This document shows, piece after piece, positions 27,172 through 40,600 of a stretch of DNA of 64,000 nucleotides. The DNA comes from Candidatus Aenigmatarchaeota archaeon. GTDB taxonomy: Archaea > Aenigmatarchaeota > Aenigmatarchaeia > JACPZZ01. The stretch spans positions 146,529-210,528 of the forward strand of contig JACPAF010000002.1 in NCBI GenBank assembly GCA_016180965.1, read 5' to 3'. The translations under genes were made by a program, and so were the position numbers. The notes under the pieces are model-generated. The model was not told where the DNA came from, ran no database searches, and worked only from the letters and a program-made list of their open reading frames with translations. Position 1 is the first letter of the stretch. The number at the start of each line of letters is the position of its first letter.

Positions 27172-27192
27172 TCCAGCCCCCGCTATTTCTTT

Positions 27193-27423
27193 TTATTTTA
27201 ACATCCTTAGAAACTGGTTTCTCGTCAACCCTAAATCCTTTTTTATTATCTTGTTCAGCAAACCCGGTCCGATTTCCTCGCCGCTATGATACGGTATTAC
27301 CACAGTCCTTCCATCCGAATGCCTGTAAACAAGATGGCTCCCGGTTTGGTGGTCAAAGACAAAACCGATTCTAGAAATAATTTCGCCCAGCCTTTTGCCG
27401 GTCAATCGCGGCAGCTTTGCCAC
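27193..27423 (-). CDS. hicA: HicA-family mRNA interferase toxin
   Basis: KLPRLTGKRLGEIISRIGFVFDHQTGSHLVYRHSDGRTVVIPYHSGEEIGPGLLNKIIKKDLGL. Confidence 0.9.
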   Translation of the reverse strand: MAKLPRLTGKRLGEIISRIGFVFDHQTGSHLVYRHSDGRTVVIPYHSGEEIGPGLLNKIIKKDLGLTRNQFLRMLK

Positions 27424-27425
27424 GT

Positions 27426-27635
27426 TTAAACCTCCAATTGCTGTACTCCAACAAATTTCTCCGTAATTTCAGGCTCTTCAGAATTTCGGAGGTAGGCTTT
27501 GATCGCTTCTTTAGTTCTTTCCATTAAATTGTTCAGATCCTTGGCCTGCGTGTGGCATCCCGGAAGTTCAACGACTTCCGATGTGAACCAACCTTCTTCG
27601 TCGCTCTCAATCAACACCGTGTATTTCCTTGTCAT
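27426..27635 (-). CDS. hicB: HicB-family antitoxin
   Basis: YTVLIESDEEGWFTSEVVELPGCHTQAKDLNNLMERTKEAIKAYL. Confidence 0.88.
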   Translation of the reverse strand: MTRKYTVLIESDEEGWFTSEVVELPGCHTQAKDLNNLMERTKEAIKAYLRNSEEPEITEKFVGVQQLEV

Positions 27636-28172
27636 ATCTTACAATTGTCTGCACCCGCTTAAATTCGTGTAATGTATCGCTGTTCCTATAAAACTCGATT
27701 CCCGCCATTTCTTTTTCCTTAACAAAAGATCGGATGACACATGCCAACGACTAGCACCGAGATGCTCGCGGCTGCCAGATAAAGGTTAACTGATAATACC
27801 CCAAATACCTGAAACTAAACTGAAATGCAATTAAATTTGTGCCTCGATTCTTATTTTTCATCACTCTGAAATGAATAAATTTTGCCTAGAAATGATGTTT
27901 TTGTTTGATTTTTGGCTGTTTTTCCAAAAATTTCTTAAATTCCAAGCGCTTAAAGAACCATTTTTGCCCTGTTTTATATTTTTTGTCACTTTAAAATGAT
28001 TAAAATCTGAAAAAATTAAAACGCATTTTTCGATATTCTATGGCGTAAAACCCAGATAATGTTCCTTTGGCCGTCTAAATGTTTCAACCGCGACGATTTA
28101 CCCATTAATTCCGTTAACGCAGTCCGATTCGCTCTTTTTCCGCCCAACGGAATGCGCTGATCTCTTTCTAAA

Positions 28173-28182
28173 CTTTATATAC
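28173..28182 (+). promoter_or_regulatory. Candidate TATA box for the HTH-giant LamG operon
   Basis: CTTTATATAC, ~190 nt before the HTH start; followed by palindrome GATAG-ATA-CTATC (28189-28201). Confidence 0.5.
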
Positions 28183-28273
28183 TACATTGATAGATACTAT
28201 CGATACACATCATCAATGTTAATCATTAATGCCCATCAATAAGGCGTACCTCAGCGTTAGCATCGGTGTAAGT

Positions 28274-28345
28274 GCAAACTTTCAGAACCAAGTAAGCGGA
28301 TAGCTTACTGGTGCAGTTTTGCTTTGGCAAAACTAGCAAGTTTGA
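28274..28345 (+). promoter_or_regulatory. Structured leader RNA (three-way junction)
   Basis: Outer stem CAAACTT (28275-28281)/AAGTTTG (28338-28344) enclosing AGTAAGC-GGATA-GCTTACT and AGTTTTGC-TTTG-GCAAAACT hairpins. Confidence 0.5.
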
Positions 28346-28369
28346 TCAAAAACGCGTTGGTAGTGCTCA

Positions 28370-28609
28370 ATGGCTGTAGAAACGAGACAAATACAGGATT
28401 CTATACTCCAAGCTCTCGGCAAAGGCTCTTTCACGATTGAAGAAATCTCTTCAAACATAGGCGTCCATCGCACCACGGTCTCGAAATATCTTGCGATAAT
28501 GGAAGCCGGCAAACTTGTGGAATTCAGGAGTATAGGCAAGGCCAAGATGTTTTTCCTCCCAAATTTGCTGAAGAAAACAACTGTCAAAGCTTTGGAGGCT
28601 AGAAAATGA
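28370..28609 (+). CDS. Small winged-HTH transcriptional regulator
   Basis: ILQALGKGSFTIEEISSNIGVHRTTVSKYLAIMEAGKLVEFRSIGKAKMFFL; ATGA overlap with the giant CDS. Confidence 0.8.
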   Translation: MAVETRQIQDSILQALGKGSFTIEEISSNIGVHRTTVSKYLAIMEAGKLVEFRSIGKAKMFFLPNLLKKTTVKALEARK

Positions 28610-31600
28610 ACTTTAACAGCCTCATCAAATCGAAAAAGTTCAAGACCTTGGATGTTTTGCTTGGAATTACCGCAGCTTTCCTTCTCGTCGCGTTCGTTTA
28701 CGCGGAGTTAACCTCGTTCGGAACGCAACCCGCATACGCAGGATATTCAGGCTCTTCGCCGAACGACATTTTCATGCACGGATGGAGCGATTACGCCCGC
28801 GCTTTGTTAAACCTAACGGACACGGACATCAAAAACAACACCTACGACAACTACACCTGCAACGCCACGCTTTGTACGTGGTACGCCTATCTCGACAACG
28901 ACAACTACACAAAACAGCGCGGACAGGTTTACATTGCGAACTTTTCGCAATCGAACGTTTATTTCAACGACACGGAAGGCGTTTGGCGCAACGTTTCCGA
29001 TCTGTCATTCTCACAGGGCAACTGGAATTATTCTTCCTCTGCTGCAGGCTATACCGCGGACAAGGATACTGTGCTGCTGATGCACTTCGACGAAAACTCG
29101 GCGAATGTTGCGAATGATTCAACAATATATGGAAATAACGGTTCGTGGATAGGGACGACAAACGTAACACGGCTCAGAAACGAAATAACAAACTCTTCGC
29201 AGTGCATTATCGGGAATTGTTTAAGCTTTGACGGCGTGGATGATTACATTGACGCTGGCAACCAAACCAGTTTAAGACCGTCGGTATTCACTATATCCGC
29301 GTGGATAAAACAAAACCAATCAAGCTCAACGTACAGAAGCATCGTAAGTTACGGATATGATAACAACTGGGGATCTTACCAGATTTATGTTAGAAACGGG
29401 GTCATAGAATTTTCAATTAGAAACGGAACCGCGTCCGGTGATGCAAGCAGATTCATAACCACACTCGCTGTCAATGACAACAATTGGCACCACGTCGCTG
29501 GTGTATTTGATGGCAAGACGCAGACTGTGTATGTCGACGGCGCATCACAATCAACACTTTATTATGGAACGATGCCGTACGATGTAACAAAAAAACTTCA
29601 GATTGGCTGGGACCTTGCATTAGGTTATTTCAACGGCACGATGGACGAAGTGAAAATCGTCAACCGCTCGCTTACGAGCGAGGAGGTTCGCGCGGAATAT
29701 TATAAACGCTGGAACACGACGACAATTAATTACGAGTTGGGCGCGGGCGACGGTTACGATTCTGGAATACGCGACGCGCAGGCGTCCGGATCATACTGGT
29801 TAGATGAAAGCGGAAATTCTTTGGATACGGGTTTAGTCGGATATTGGAAATTTTCCGAAGGTTCCGGAAGCACGACAGTTGATGCAAGCGGTTATGGAAA
29901 TACAGGAACATTTACAGGAACGGCAAACGTGACATGGAATAATTCGGGAAAATTCGGAAGCGCGCTGATGTTTGACGGGGTGAATGATTTTGTTGATGTT
30001 GGAAACACGCCCGGTTTAAACTTAAGCACAAGCGATTTCACAATCTCGGCATGGTTCTACAGGAATGCGATAAATGTCACCAATCTCAGGATTTTGGCAA
30101 AAGGCGCAGCAGCTGATGGCACAAACGGGTATGCGTTTTTCGCTTCCAACACATCAGTGACATTCCTGATCGGGAACGGCTCTTTAAGGCCGTCCGTATC
30201 CACAGGCAACGCTTTCAATCCCAACGAATGGCATTTCATAACAGGGTTAAGAAGCGGGACAAACATATCCATTTATTTGGACGGTGTACTAAAAGGCACC
30301 GAAAACATCAACCAGACTTATGATGTTTCGGGAAATAATTCTTTTTTCATCGGCGGCACGCAAAGCCAATTCGGAGCAATTAGCATTGCTACCCTCTGGA
30401 ATGGCACGATAGACGAGGTGCGCATTTACAACCGCGCGCTCAAAACCGATGAGGTAAAACGCCTCTACGATTCTTCGGCGATAAAATTAAAAAACGATTT
30501 CCTTTCCGTAAACCAGGAAGCGTACTTGCAAAACAACATAACAAACTACACAGGACAGAATTTATTTTACACAACTTCGGACGAATTAACAGTGGACGGA
30601 TATCCAATTGCAAACATTTACACGCCCGTCAACGGATCACATACGACATCGTTCTTCAACTGGAAGGATAATGACTGGTACGTCTGGTCTAAAGAAGGCT
30701 ACGGCAAAGGATTGGTAGGCTGGTGGAAGTTTGACGAGGGCGCGGGGCAATTATACCATGATTCTTCGGGCATTTCAAATAACGGAATAACGACTGGTCC
30801 CAATAACGCGACGTGGAATACTACAGGCGGTTCGAAATTCGGCAATGCGCTGATGTTTGACGGGGTGAATGATTTTGTTGATGCTGGAAACTCCAGTTCA
30901 TTGAAAATTGTCAACGAGTCATCTTTCACTTTCTGGGCAATGAAAGCCAATGCAAGCGACCAAGGTTACATAGTTTCCAAGGCAAATGGAAGTCACAACA
31001 GCGGTTGGGGAATTTACTGGGACGGGGAACGCGGGAGAATATTATTAACCGGCTGTTCAAGCGCGATAACATCGTTTGCCAACACTTGCGCAAACAGCAG
31101 CGCGGTTTTTACTGATACAAATGCATGGGTTTTTGGGGCGGTTACGGTTGATTCCTCAAGAAATGCGAATTTTTATTATAATGGGATATACGCAGGCTCG
31201 GCATCGGGCGTGACGTGGGGAGATTCAGGAACCAATAATGTGGTAATAGGAAGCAGGCAAAGTGGTTTTAATAATGGGCAGTTATTCAACGGATCGATAG
31301 ACGACGTAAAAATCTGGAACCGCACGCTGACTGCGGAAGAAGTGCGTTTGGAATATGAAAACAGGATAAAACGCGGGACGCCGGATTTCAATGATCCCAG
31401 ATTTAAAGACCAGTTCCGCTGGATGGACGAGTTCAAACGCACGAATTATCCTTCGGTAAATATTACATACGCGATGACCGCCGTTGATCCGTTTGTAAGG
31501 ACAATGGTCGACACGAACTCGCCGGACAACGGATTAGTCGGCTATTGGAAATTGGACGAGGGCACAGGAACTTCGTCAAGCGATTCAAGCGGTTTGGGCA

Positions 31601-34600
31601 ACACGGCTTCGTGGACAGGCTCGAATGCGACGTGGAACACGTCCTGCAGGTTTGGAGCAAATTGTCTTACGTTCAACGGAGTGGACCAATTCGTTAATGC
31701 CGGAAATTCTTCGTCTCTCCGAATCGGTAACGGCACGGGATTCACAACATCAGCATGGATTTACATTATCGGCTACAACCCCGCAGAAGGCGAGATAGTC
31801 TCCAAATATGATTTTGGTACCAACCAAAGAAGCTTTTACATGGGCACGAATGGCACAGGAGCGTTGATAGGCGTCGTCACCGCCGACGGCCTCGCGACCG
31901 GAAGGTATCAAGTAGCCACCTACAATACGATAACGAAGAACACGTGGCATTATGTGACAATGATGAACACCCCGACCCGCATGGACTTGTATATTGACGG
32001 AGTAAACCAGTCGACATTTGTGCAATTCAATTCGCCGCAAACTGTTTTCAGCGGAATCGCTCCTGTTGTGGTGGGTGGAATAATAAACAACGGTATAGTA
32101 TCAGTATCTGCGTTTAATGGCTCAATAGATGAAGTCAAAATATACAATCGTTCATTATCGTCGGATGAAATCTACAGCCAATATCTGACAACTCATAATA
32201 TTTCAATCCCTATAAAATTTGTAGAGCCGAAAAACACACTGGATAACGGGCTGGTTCTTTACATGCCGATGGAGGAAGTCGGCGGAAATAACGTTTACGA
32301 TTATTCGGGGCAGAAGAATACGGGCTCGATGACAGGGACGGCGAACGTAACTACAGGCGTCGTCGGCGCGTTCGGCAATGGTTTCAAGTTCGACGGGACG
32401 AACGACTTTATCGCCGTACCCAACAGCGCCAGCCTTAACATGTTCGGCTGGCCCGAGGTCTCAATTGCTTTTTGGATAAAACCAAATGCTACACCCGCGA
32501 CCAGCGGAGGCACTCAAAGATACATAAATAAATATTCTTCAGGTCCGCTTAGAGGGATAAATATCGACTCCCAAGATCCGAGCAATGCGGGCGGACTAAG
32601 ATTCGAAGTCTTTAACAATTCCGCCTCTTCGGAATCCGCGTCTGCAAGTTCTGCCATGGGGATAGATACCTGGAACTTTGTCGTTGTCACTTACCGACAA
32701 GCAACTACAAACGGGCAGAAAATCTATGTGAACGGAACCCTGGTAACCCAGAGGACAACAACCATGGCCGGCGGCATCGGAGAGAGCAATGCGACACAAT
32801 TCAGGATAGGAACCGGCCAAGGGACCCCAGGCTCATACGCCAACGCTTCAATGGACGAGATAAGGGTCTACAACCGCTCGCTAAGTTACGAAGAGGTTTT
32901 GCAGCTCTATTATCTCGGGCAAACTAAAGCCAGACCAGGCAATTATTATTACCGCAACACATCTTCCGAGAGCGTTTTGTGGACAACGCAGAATTTCCGC
33001 GAAGCGTACAGGGGATCATATTCCGGCGGTTTGGACAGCCTCTTCAACATCTGGTCCAACGAAACTGCAAAAATTGCGATTTACAATTACCAGTTCAACA
33101 GTTCGACGAACAACCATTTCCTGTTCTCACAAGGTTACACCAATGCGATTAATGCAGGCGCGTTCAACCCGTCGAACGTTTCGCTAGGATTTTCATCGGA
33201 GCCGATTGAAGCAGTTGTTAATTCGTCATTGACGTATTACGATTTGCGCGACAATGACCTTGTTCTTTGGTTGCGATTAAACGACGGCTGGGGTTCGCTG
33301 AATGCGACTGACGCATCAGGTTGGGGGAACAATGGCGTCCTAACTAACATGAACACAACAGGAAATTCTTCGAGCGGTTGGAATAATACCGCATGCAAAA
33401 CCGGTTTTGGATTTTGCATGAATTTCGACGGGCTGAATGATTATGTGAATGCTGGAAACAGCACCAGCTTGGAGCCCAGTGTATATACATTGTCAGCGTG
33501 GATAAACGGCGCTGCCTTGTCTCCTAACACGGATAAAACAATATTTGCAAGAGGTGTTAGCACCAATTCACAAGACAACCATTATTGGCTGTATGTGTAT
33601 GGCGGAAGACTCCGTTTCCACGAGGGAAACGGCAGTGCCAGCAACGGTATAGACCCGGCCAGTGAAACGCTGAATGACAACCAGTGGTACCATGTTGTTG
33701 CGGTCCTTGATACGACCCAACTTAGGGTTTATGTAAACGGTACACTCGCGACCACGGCCGCCAGGACAGTCAGCCCGAATGTGACTGCAGCAACTACAAT
33801 AGGCGCTGCCGTAGGCGGGACAACAAAATTCTTCAACGGTTCAATAGACAACGCCATGATCTGGTCGCGGGCGCTTTCGACGGACGAAATAAAATCCATT
33901 TACCAATCGCAGGCAGAAGAATATCCGGGTTATTTCAAAGTTGATAAAACTACAGCTGTCGGGCACACCAAGGTTGCGTCGCAGAAATACGACGGCTCGT
34001 TAGCCGGTTACTGGAAGTTTGATGAAGGATTCGGAAACTCATCGGGCGATTCAAGCAACAACGGGAACAAGGCGACATGGACAGGCTCGAATGCGACATG
34101 GAACACAACTGGAAAATACGGAAACGCAATGTCTTTTGATGGTGTGAACGATTTTGTGGACATCGGCTACAACATAACCGTGCCAAAGCCCGCACAGCTG
34201 ACAATAATGGCGTGGCTGAATTTCTACAACACGACCATCGACGACGGCATAAACGACCAAAGGACTTTCATACACAAAGCTGATGCGTCTGAAAACAACG
34301 AATTGCTTATCGCATGGAACGCGACCGGCACGAGAAAAGATTCATGGGTGATAAGCGTCGAAAACACTGCGGACATATTCCCGGCGGGCGCAGCGCAACC
34401 GGCGACAAACAGATGGGACCATTACACATTCGTGATAGACACGGCTGCCAATATTACAAGCATTTACAAGAACGGCGCTTTTGTTGCAAGCAATACCACG
34501 CCGATACCGGATTTCAACTTCGACGGAACAACATCCGGAACGCACCCGTGGAATTTGGGGATGGACTGGGATCCATCCGATGCGCAGGGCGCGTTCTTCC

Positions 34601-37600
34601 AGGGATCAATGGACGATATCAAAATATATTCCCGCATGCTGTCTGCTGACGAGATAAAACAGCATTATTTACAAACACAATCTCAGTATTACGACGACTT
34701 TGCATCACAGTCTTACAATTACGTCGGGGTTGAGGATTCGCCTGACAACGGTTTAGTTGGTTATTGGAAATTTGATGAGGCAAGCGGTTCGTCAACGAAA
34801 GATGAAAGCGTGTTAGGAAATTCAGCATCGTGGACAGGAACGGCGAATGCAACGTGGAACGCTTCAGGAAAATTCGGGAATGCGCTGACGTTTGACGGCG
34901 TGAATGATTTTGTCTCAATTTCAAAAACAGCATTAGGACAAAACACATCTGCAATGACGTTCATGTGGTGGATGAATTCCGCTAACAATTCGGGCGGGAC
35001 AGAACCAAACAACGGAAGAAATATCATAGGAAAGCATGACCAATCCGGAGGCAATGACCTTCATATTTTGTGGAATTACAGCAGCAGGAACGCGTGGACT
35101 TTCACTATCGACGGTCTTGGCAGTATTTTCCCTGCCAATTTAGGAATACCTACGGTAGGGACGTGGGAGCATTTCGCTTTTGCGTTTAACGGGCCGGCTG
35201 GTTCGCTAAGCATGTATAAAAATGGTGTCCTTTTGGCAACAAACACCACAAGCATACCCTCGATAATGAGCTTCGACGTGGGCGGGAAACCGCTATTGTT
35301 CGGGCAGGACATTGACGGCAGCTCTTATTCAGATTTCTACCAGGGGTCGCTGGATGAAATAAAAATCTTCAACCGTTCGCTGACGTCGACGGAGATATAC
35401 AACGACTACACCGCAAAGAACGCATACTTCAACAAGCGCAACTCGACGCCGAACAGCGTAGCGCATACCATCAAAACAATTGGCAACAGCACATTAATAG
35501 ATTACAATTTAACAGACCACGATAACGCAGGCCAACAAGATTACGACCAGAGACTGTTAAAAATCGAAGGAAAAGCCGTTGACGCGCAGCCACACTTTAA
35601 CGTAACAGCATTGCCAGTTACTTATTCCACTTCTGTAAATTCTTGGTTCAACATTTCCGTCGAGCCGTGCGCGTTATGGTGCAACGTGACGTTGGAAGCG
35701 AATTTCAGCGGAGGCAATGCGAATTACACTTTATCGCGCGGGATTGCGAACCAATTTTACACGAGCTTAACGATACCGGCTGGGGTTATGCAATACAGGT
35801 ATTACACGCGCACGTCAGATGAAAACTGGCGCACCACGGACCAATACGCAATAACGGAGCCGCAGGCGACGCCGATACTTGGACTAAAACAAAATAGCAC
35901 ACTGGGATTGGTCGGTTATTGGAGCTTTGACGAAAATGTGTCTTTAACAAGCTACGACTCTTCCGGTTACGGCAACCACGGAACAAGGACTAACTTCATA
36001 AGTAATGCAACGCACAACATGACTGGAAAATTCGGCAACGCTCTGACGTTTGATGGTGTGGATGATTACTTGTCCTCACCTCATACTTCTAACCTGAATA
36101 TCAGCGGCCCGATAACAATGAGTGCATGGGTCAACTTTCCAAATATTACTGCTATAAAAAGCTTGATGATTGTTGAAAAAGGCATGTGGGCCATGATGAT
36201 TTACGGTTTCCAAATAAACACTGCTGCAAACGGGACTGGTGCCATCCTATGTGGAAACCGTGCGATTGATATACCGAGCGGCGAAGGCCTGCTAGGCAAT
36301 TCGCTAATACAGCCCAACCAATGGACTCACGTAGCATGCACAATGATACCTTCGACAGGCGACATAAGGCTGTACATAAACGGCGTGCTGGACAAATCAG
36401 GCACTTTTACAACGACTCCCACGTTTAATTCAAATTCATCGGGACCTCTTTACATAGGGGCATTGAGTCGTGTCGACGTTGGTTTCTCCAACTTCTTCAA
36501 CGGCACAATAGACGAAGTGAAAATTTACAATTACTCGATGTCTGCGGATGAGATAAACGCATCCGCGCGCGGCATACGCAATTCAATTCCGATTTTCTAC
36601 CAGAACACGACGAACGTGACAGGGTTTATTGTTTACGGCGATACGATAAGCAATTCCATTGGCGTGAATCTGGAACGAAACGGAACGCCTGTCGCTTACA
36701 CCAACGACTCAACTTTAGTCGGCTGGTGGCATTTTGACGAGGATAATTTAGCCGGCAACAACCAGACGAACGACTCGTCCGGATGGAACAACATGGGTAT
36801 TATGACCGGAGGTGCGAATGCTACAAGAGTTGCGGGCAAATTAAGGGGGGCGCTGCAGTTTGACGGGGTGGATGATTATGTAGGGGTACCGGACAGCTCG
36901 AGTTTGAATGTTACAAACATTACGGTTTCTGTCTGGGTAAAATTCAACAATTTCGACCACAACGTTGCGACTATTGCGGGGAAAAATTTGGCTACCGGTT
37001 TCGCAGGATGGACCATGGAAAAGGAAGGCGGTTCCAATAAAATTAGTTTCTGGGTCTCAAACAACAAAAGGGCAACAACGGCTACGTTATTAAATGATAC
37101 CTGGTACAACCTTGTGGGAACTTACGACGGAACTAACATAAGAATTTATAGAAATGGAATTTTAGATGCCACAACAGCGCTTGCTAACGGCAATGTATCT
37201 GACATGTCACACATGAGAATCGGAATGTCAACATCAACTTCAAACTTTGGTGAGCGTGCTTTTAACGGCACGATAGACGAGGTGAAATTGTACAACAGGA
37301 CGCTGTCAGGCGCCGAGATAAATACATCATATCTCGCAGGCATCGGCATGCACGAAGAAAAGCAATCCGCAGGGATAAAAGAGTATAATGTTACATACCA
37401 GGCATCGCAGAATTTCAGCGCTTACAATTTGTCGTTTATTGTAAACGTCCAGAAAGCGCGTTCCGGTTTGGAATTGTTTAACAATGTAACGAGGTTGAAC
37501 ACATCAGACCTTGTAGGCTATTGGAAATTCGACAACGGATCGGGTACAACAACTTCAGACCATTCGATATTCGGGAATGAAGGCACGTTAACGAACATGA

Positions 37601-40600
37601 ACACGACAGCGCCAAGCGGTGCGACCGGCAACGCTACATCGGGATGGAATGCGACTGATTGTTATTTAGGAAGCTGTTTGAAGTTTGACGGCGTGAATGA
37701 TTATTTATCCGTACCCAATTCAGTTTCGCTTGATACTGCCAACGCTGTTACAATATCAGCGTGGGTAAAAACCTCCGGCAGCACGGCAAGCATGCAAATT
37801 GCCGGCAAACCTTCCGCGTACGGATTACTTGTAAGAAACAACAATACAATTTCACTGGGCGAAGAGGGAGGAGGAACTTTCCAATCAACAGCGGTTTTAG
37901 CGAATAACACATGGTACCATGTTGCAGGTGTGATTAACGGCGCAAGCTCGCAAATATACATCAACGGTGTGCTTGACGCGTCTGGTACTGTGAACCTGCA
38001 AAGATCTACAAATAGATTATTCATAGGCTGGAACAGCGGATCACAATATTTCAACGGCGCAATTGATGAAGTTCAAATCTGGTCGCGCGCATTATCGGCT
38101 GTGGAAATTTCTGAATTGTACGCTACACGCGTATTGTATTCAACTCCGACGCAATTTTACGGCAATATGACGACACGTCCGGATAACGATAATCTGGATT
38201 TGAATTTGTACCGCAATAATACAGCGATACAGCGTTACAGATATCGCGACGGGTCAACGGTTTTGTATCTGCCGTTCGAAGAAGGGTCGGGAAGCGTTGC
38301 GAATGATTTCAGCAGATACGGAAATAATGCAAGCTGGGTCAGGGACGGGAATGTAACTTGGAACACAACAGGAAAATTAGGAAATGCGCTTACATTTGAC
38401 GGCTTTGACGACTTTGCCATTGTACCAATGTCTTCAAGTTTGAACGTATCCGAAACGATTTCAATAACCGTTTGGGCAACTTCAAGGAACTGGAACAACA
38501 TTACCCCGCCCTACATTTACACAAACCTTAGGTCCACGGGCGGGTGGCGTTTAACAATGGCCGCAAACAATGGGGACAAGGGGAGATTAAGAGTAACACT
38601 TGGAAACGGAAGTACGACACAAAATTACGTTTCAACTACGAGGTTAACAACGGCCAATGATTCATGGGCATTTTTAGCAGCCACGATAAACAAAAATTCA
38701 AACCTCATAACATTCTATCAGGACGGCGCCCAACTAGGCGATATTGTGCCTATAAATCTCACAGGCTCATTTGGTTCGGACGGAACAATATCCTCAATAG
38801 GTATCAACACTTTCAACGGAAACTCACAGGGCTGGAACGGGACATTGGATGAATTAAAAATATATAACCGCTCTTTAACCGCGGATGAAATCTACGCAGA
38901 ATACGTCGGAAGCTCTTTGCAATTAAATGAATCCGCGACGCTTGGGGCGGGAACGTATTTCTACACATTGAATACGTCAGGCAATAACAACTACACTTCC
39001 GAAACCCTGACTGTGCCTGTTATTGTCGACAGGAAGAATCCTGAAATTGCGATTTCAAACACGGCCGGTCCATTTGTAAACACGACCGGATTAGTCGGTT
39101 ATTGGAAATTCGAAGGCCAGGATCTTTTGGATTCGTCGGGCTCCGGCAACACAGGAAACATGACAGGAGCGAATGCCACGTCAACGCAAGGACGTTTTGG
39201 CCGTGCATTGCAGTTTGACGGGATAAATGATTATGTAGGCGTGCCACTTACACCAAGTTTAAACGTGAGTAATTGGACAGTCGCGTTCTGGATGAAAGGA
39301 ACGAGAAGCAATACCGTGGCTAACAGCATAGTTGTGCAGGGAACATGGGATACTACAAGACACATTTCGATAACGTGGCTGTCTACGAACAAAATAGAAT
39401 CCTCTGCCGGAGGCGCTAACAGCCTGACAGTTCTTCAAAACGAAACCTGGTATTTCGTAACAGTTACAAGGAACGCGACGCACTCAACAGCCTATATCAA
39501 CGGAGCTTATGAAACTGCAGGCACGAGCGGGCCCAACAATCTTACGAACACCGCGCCCATCAACATCGGCTCGCGCGTAAACGGCGACACCAATTTCAAC
39601 GGAACGCTGGACGAGGTGATGATATTTAATAGGTCATTAACGCCGAGCGAGGTTTTACAGCTAAATAACACCCGCGTGATTTATTCGACGCAGACGATTT
39701 TCACTGCCAACGAAACAAACCGACTCGGAGCCGGAGATGTTGATTTGAATTTGTATTTGAATAATACGCCTGTCGCAAGATATGGGACTAAAGACGCGCA
39801 ATTGGTCGGTTATTGGAAATTTGACGAAATTAACGGGACTAATGCGACGGATGCATCGACGTTTAACAATCATGGATCGTGGACAGGCATTGCAAATGTA
39901 ACCTACAATACAACTGCTAACTGCAAGTTCGGGACGTGCCTTAACTTTGACGGGACGGATGATTTTGTTGATGTCGGGCGGGCAAGTTCACTTAACTTTA
40001 CAGGAAACTTCACGATGGCGGCGTGGGTGAGATTTACCACAACACAATCCTACAACAGCGTTTTCGGCAAAGGAAGTTATGATAACAGCCAGCGGCATGT
40101 GTTTTTCGGGACGCAGGGCGGGTCGCCATCGTTTTCAATGGGAGACGGTTCAACGGCCTTCCAGACCACTTTCTCCGGCGGGACATTGATTAACGACAAC
40201 AAGTGGCATCATATGTCGGTTACCGTCGACAGAGGTGCGTCTACCATACAGGTTATATCATACGTTGATGGTGTACGGAACGGTGCAAACCTTTCATTCA
40301 GCTTCGGAGGAGACGGGAATTTAAACGGCGTCCTGCCCGGAAGAATAGGATTTGCCAATGGGGGGAATGCTTTCTTAGGCTCGATAGACGAAGTGAAAAT
40401 ATTTAACCGCACCCTTACGCCGCAGGAAATCTACGCGGAATACCAAGGCGGTTTGATTGAAAATCACACCATTGTAAACGCGGCAGCACAATATTTCTAT
40501 TTGCTTAACACATCGGGCGGACAAAACTACACGTCGTCGTCGATTTTATTGCCGTTGACAATCGAGAGAGCAATTCCTGCGATCGGGATACAGAACAACA

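Larger units (their letters stand above)
26894..27185 (+). tRNA. Initiator tRNA-Met (CAU) with two introns; mature join(26894..26932, 27091..27112, 27172..27185)
   Basis: AGCGGGG-TA-GAGC-AGCCTGGAGT-GCTC-G-TCGGG-CTCATA|A-CCCGG-AGGTC-GCTGG-TTCAAA|T-CCAGC-CCCCGCT-A; A1-U72 pair and GGG/CCC anticodon stem are initiator hallmarks; CCA not encoded. Confidence 0.95.

Noticed and set aside
27735-27790. Possible C/D box sRNA (GATGACACATGCC...CTGCCAGA)
   Set aside because: No convincing C/D box pair or k-turn; insufficient evidence.
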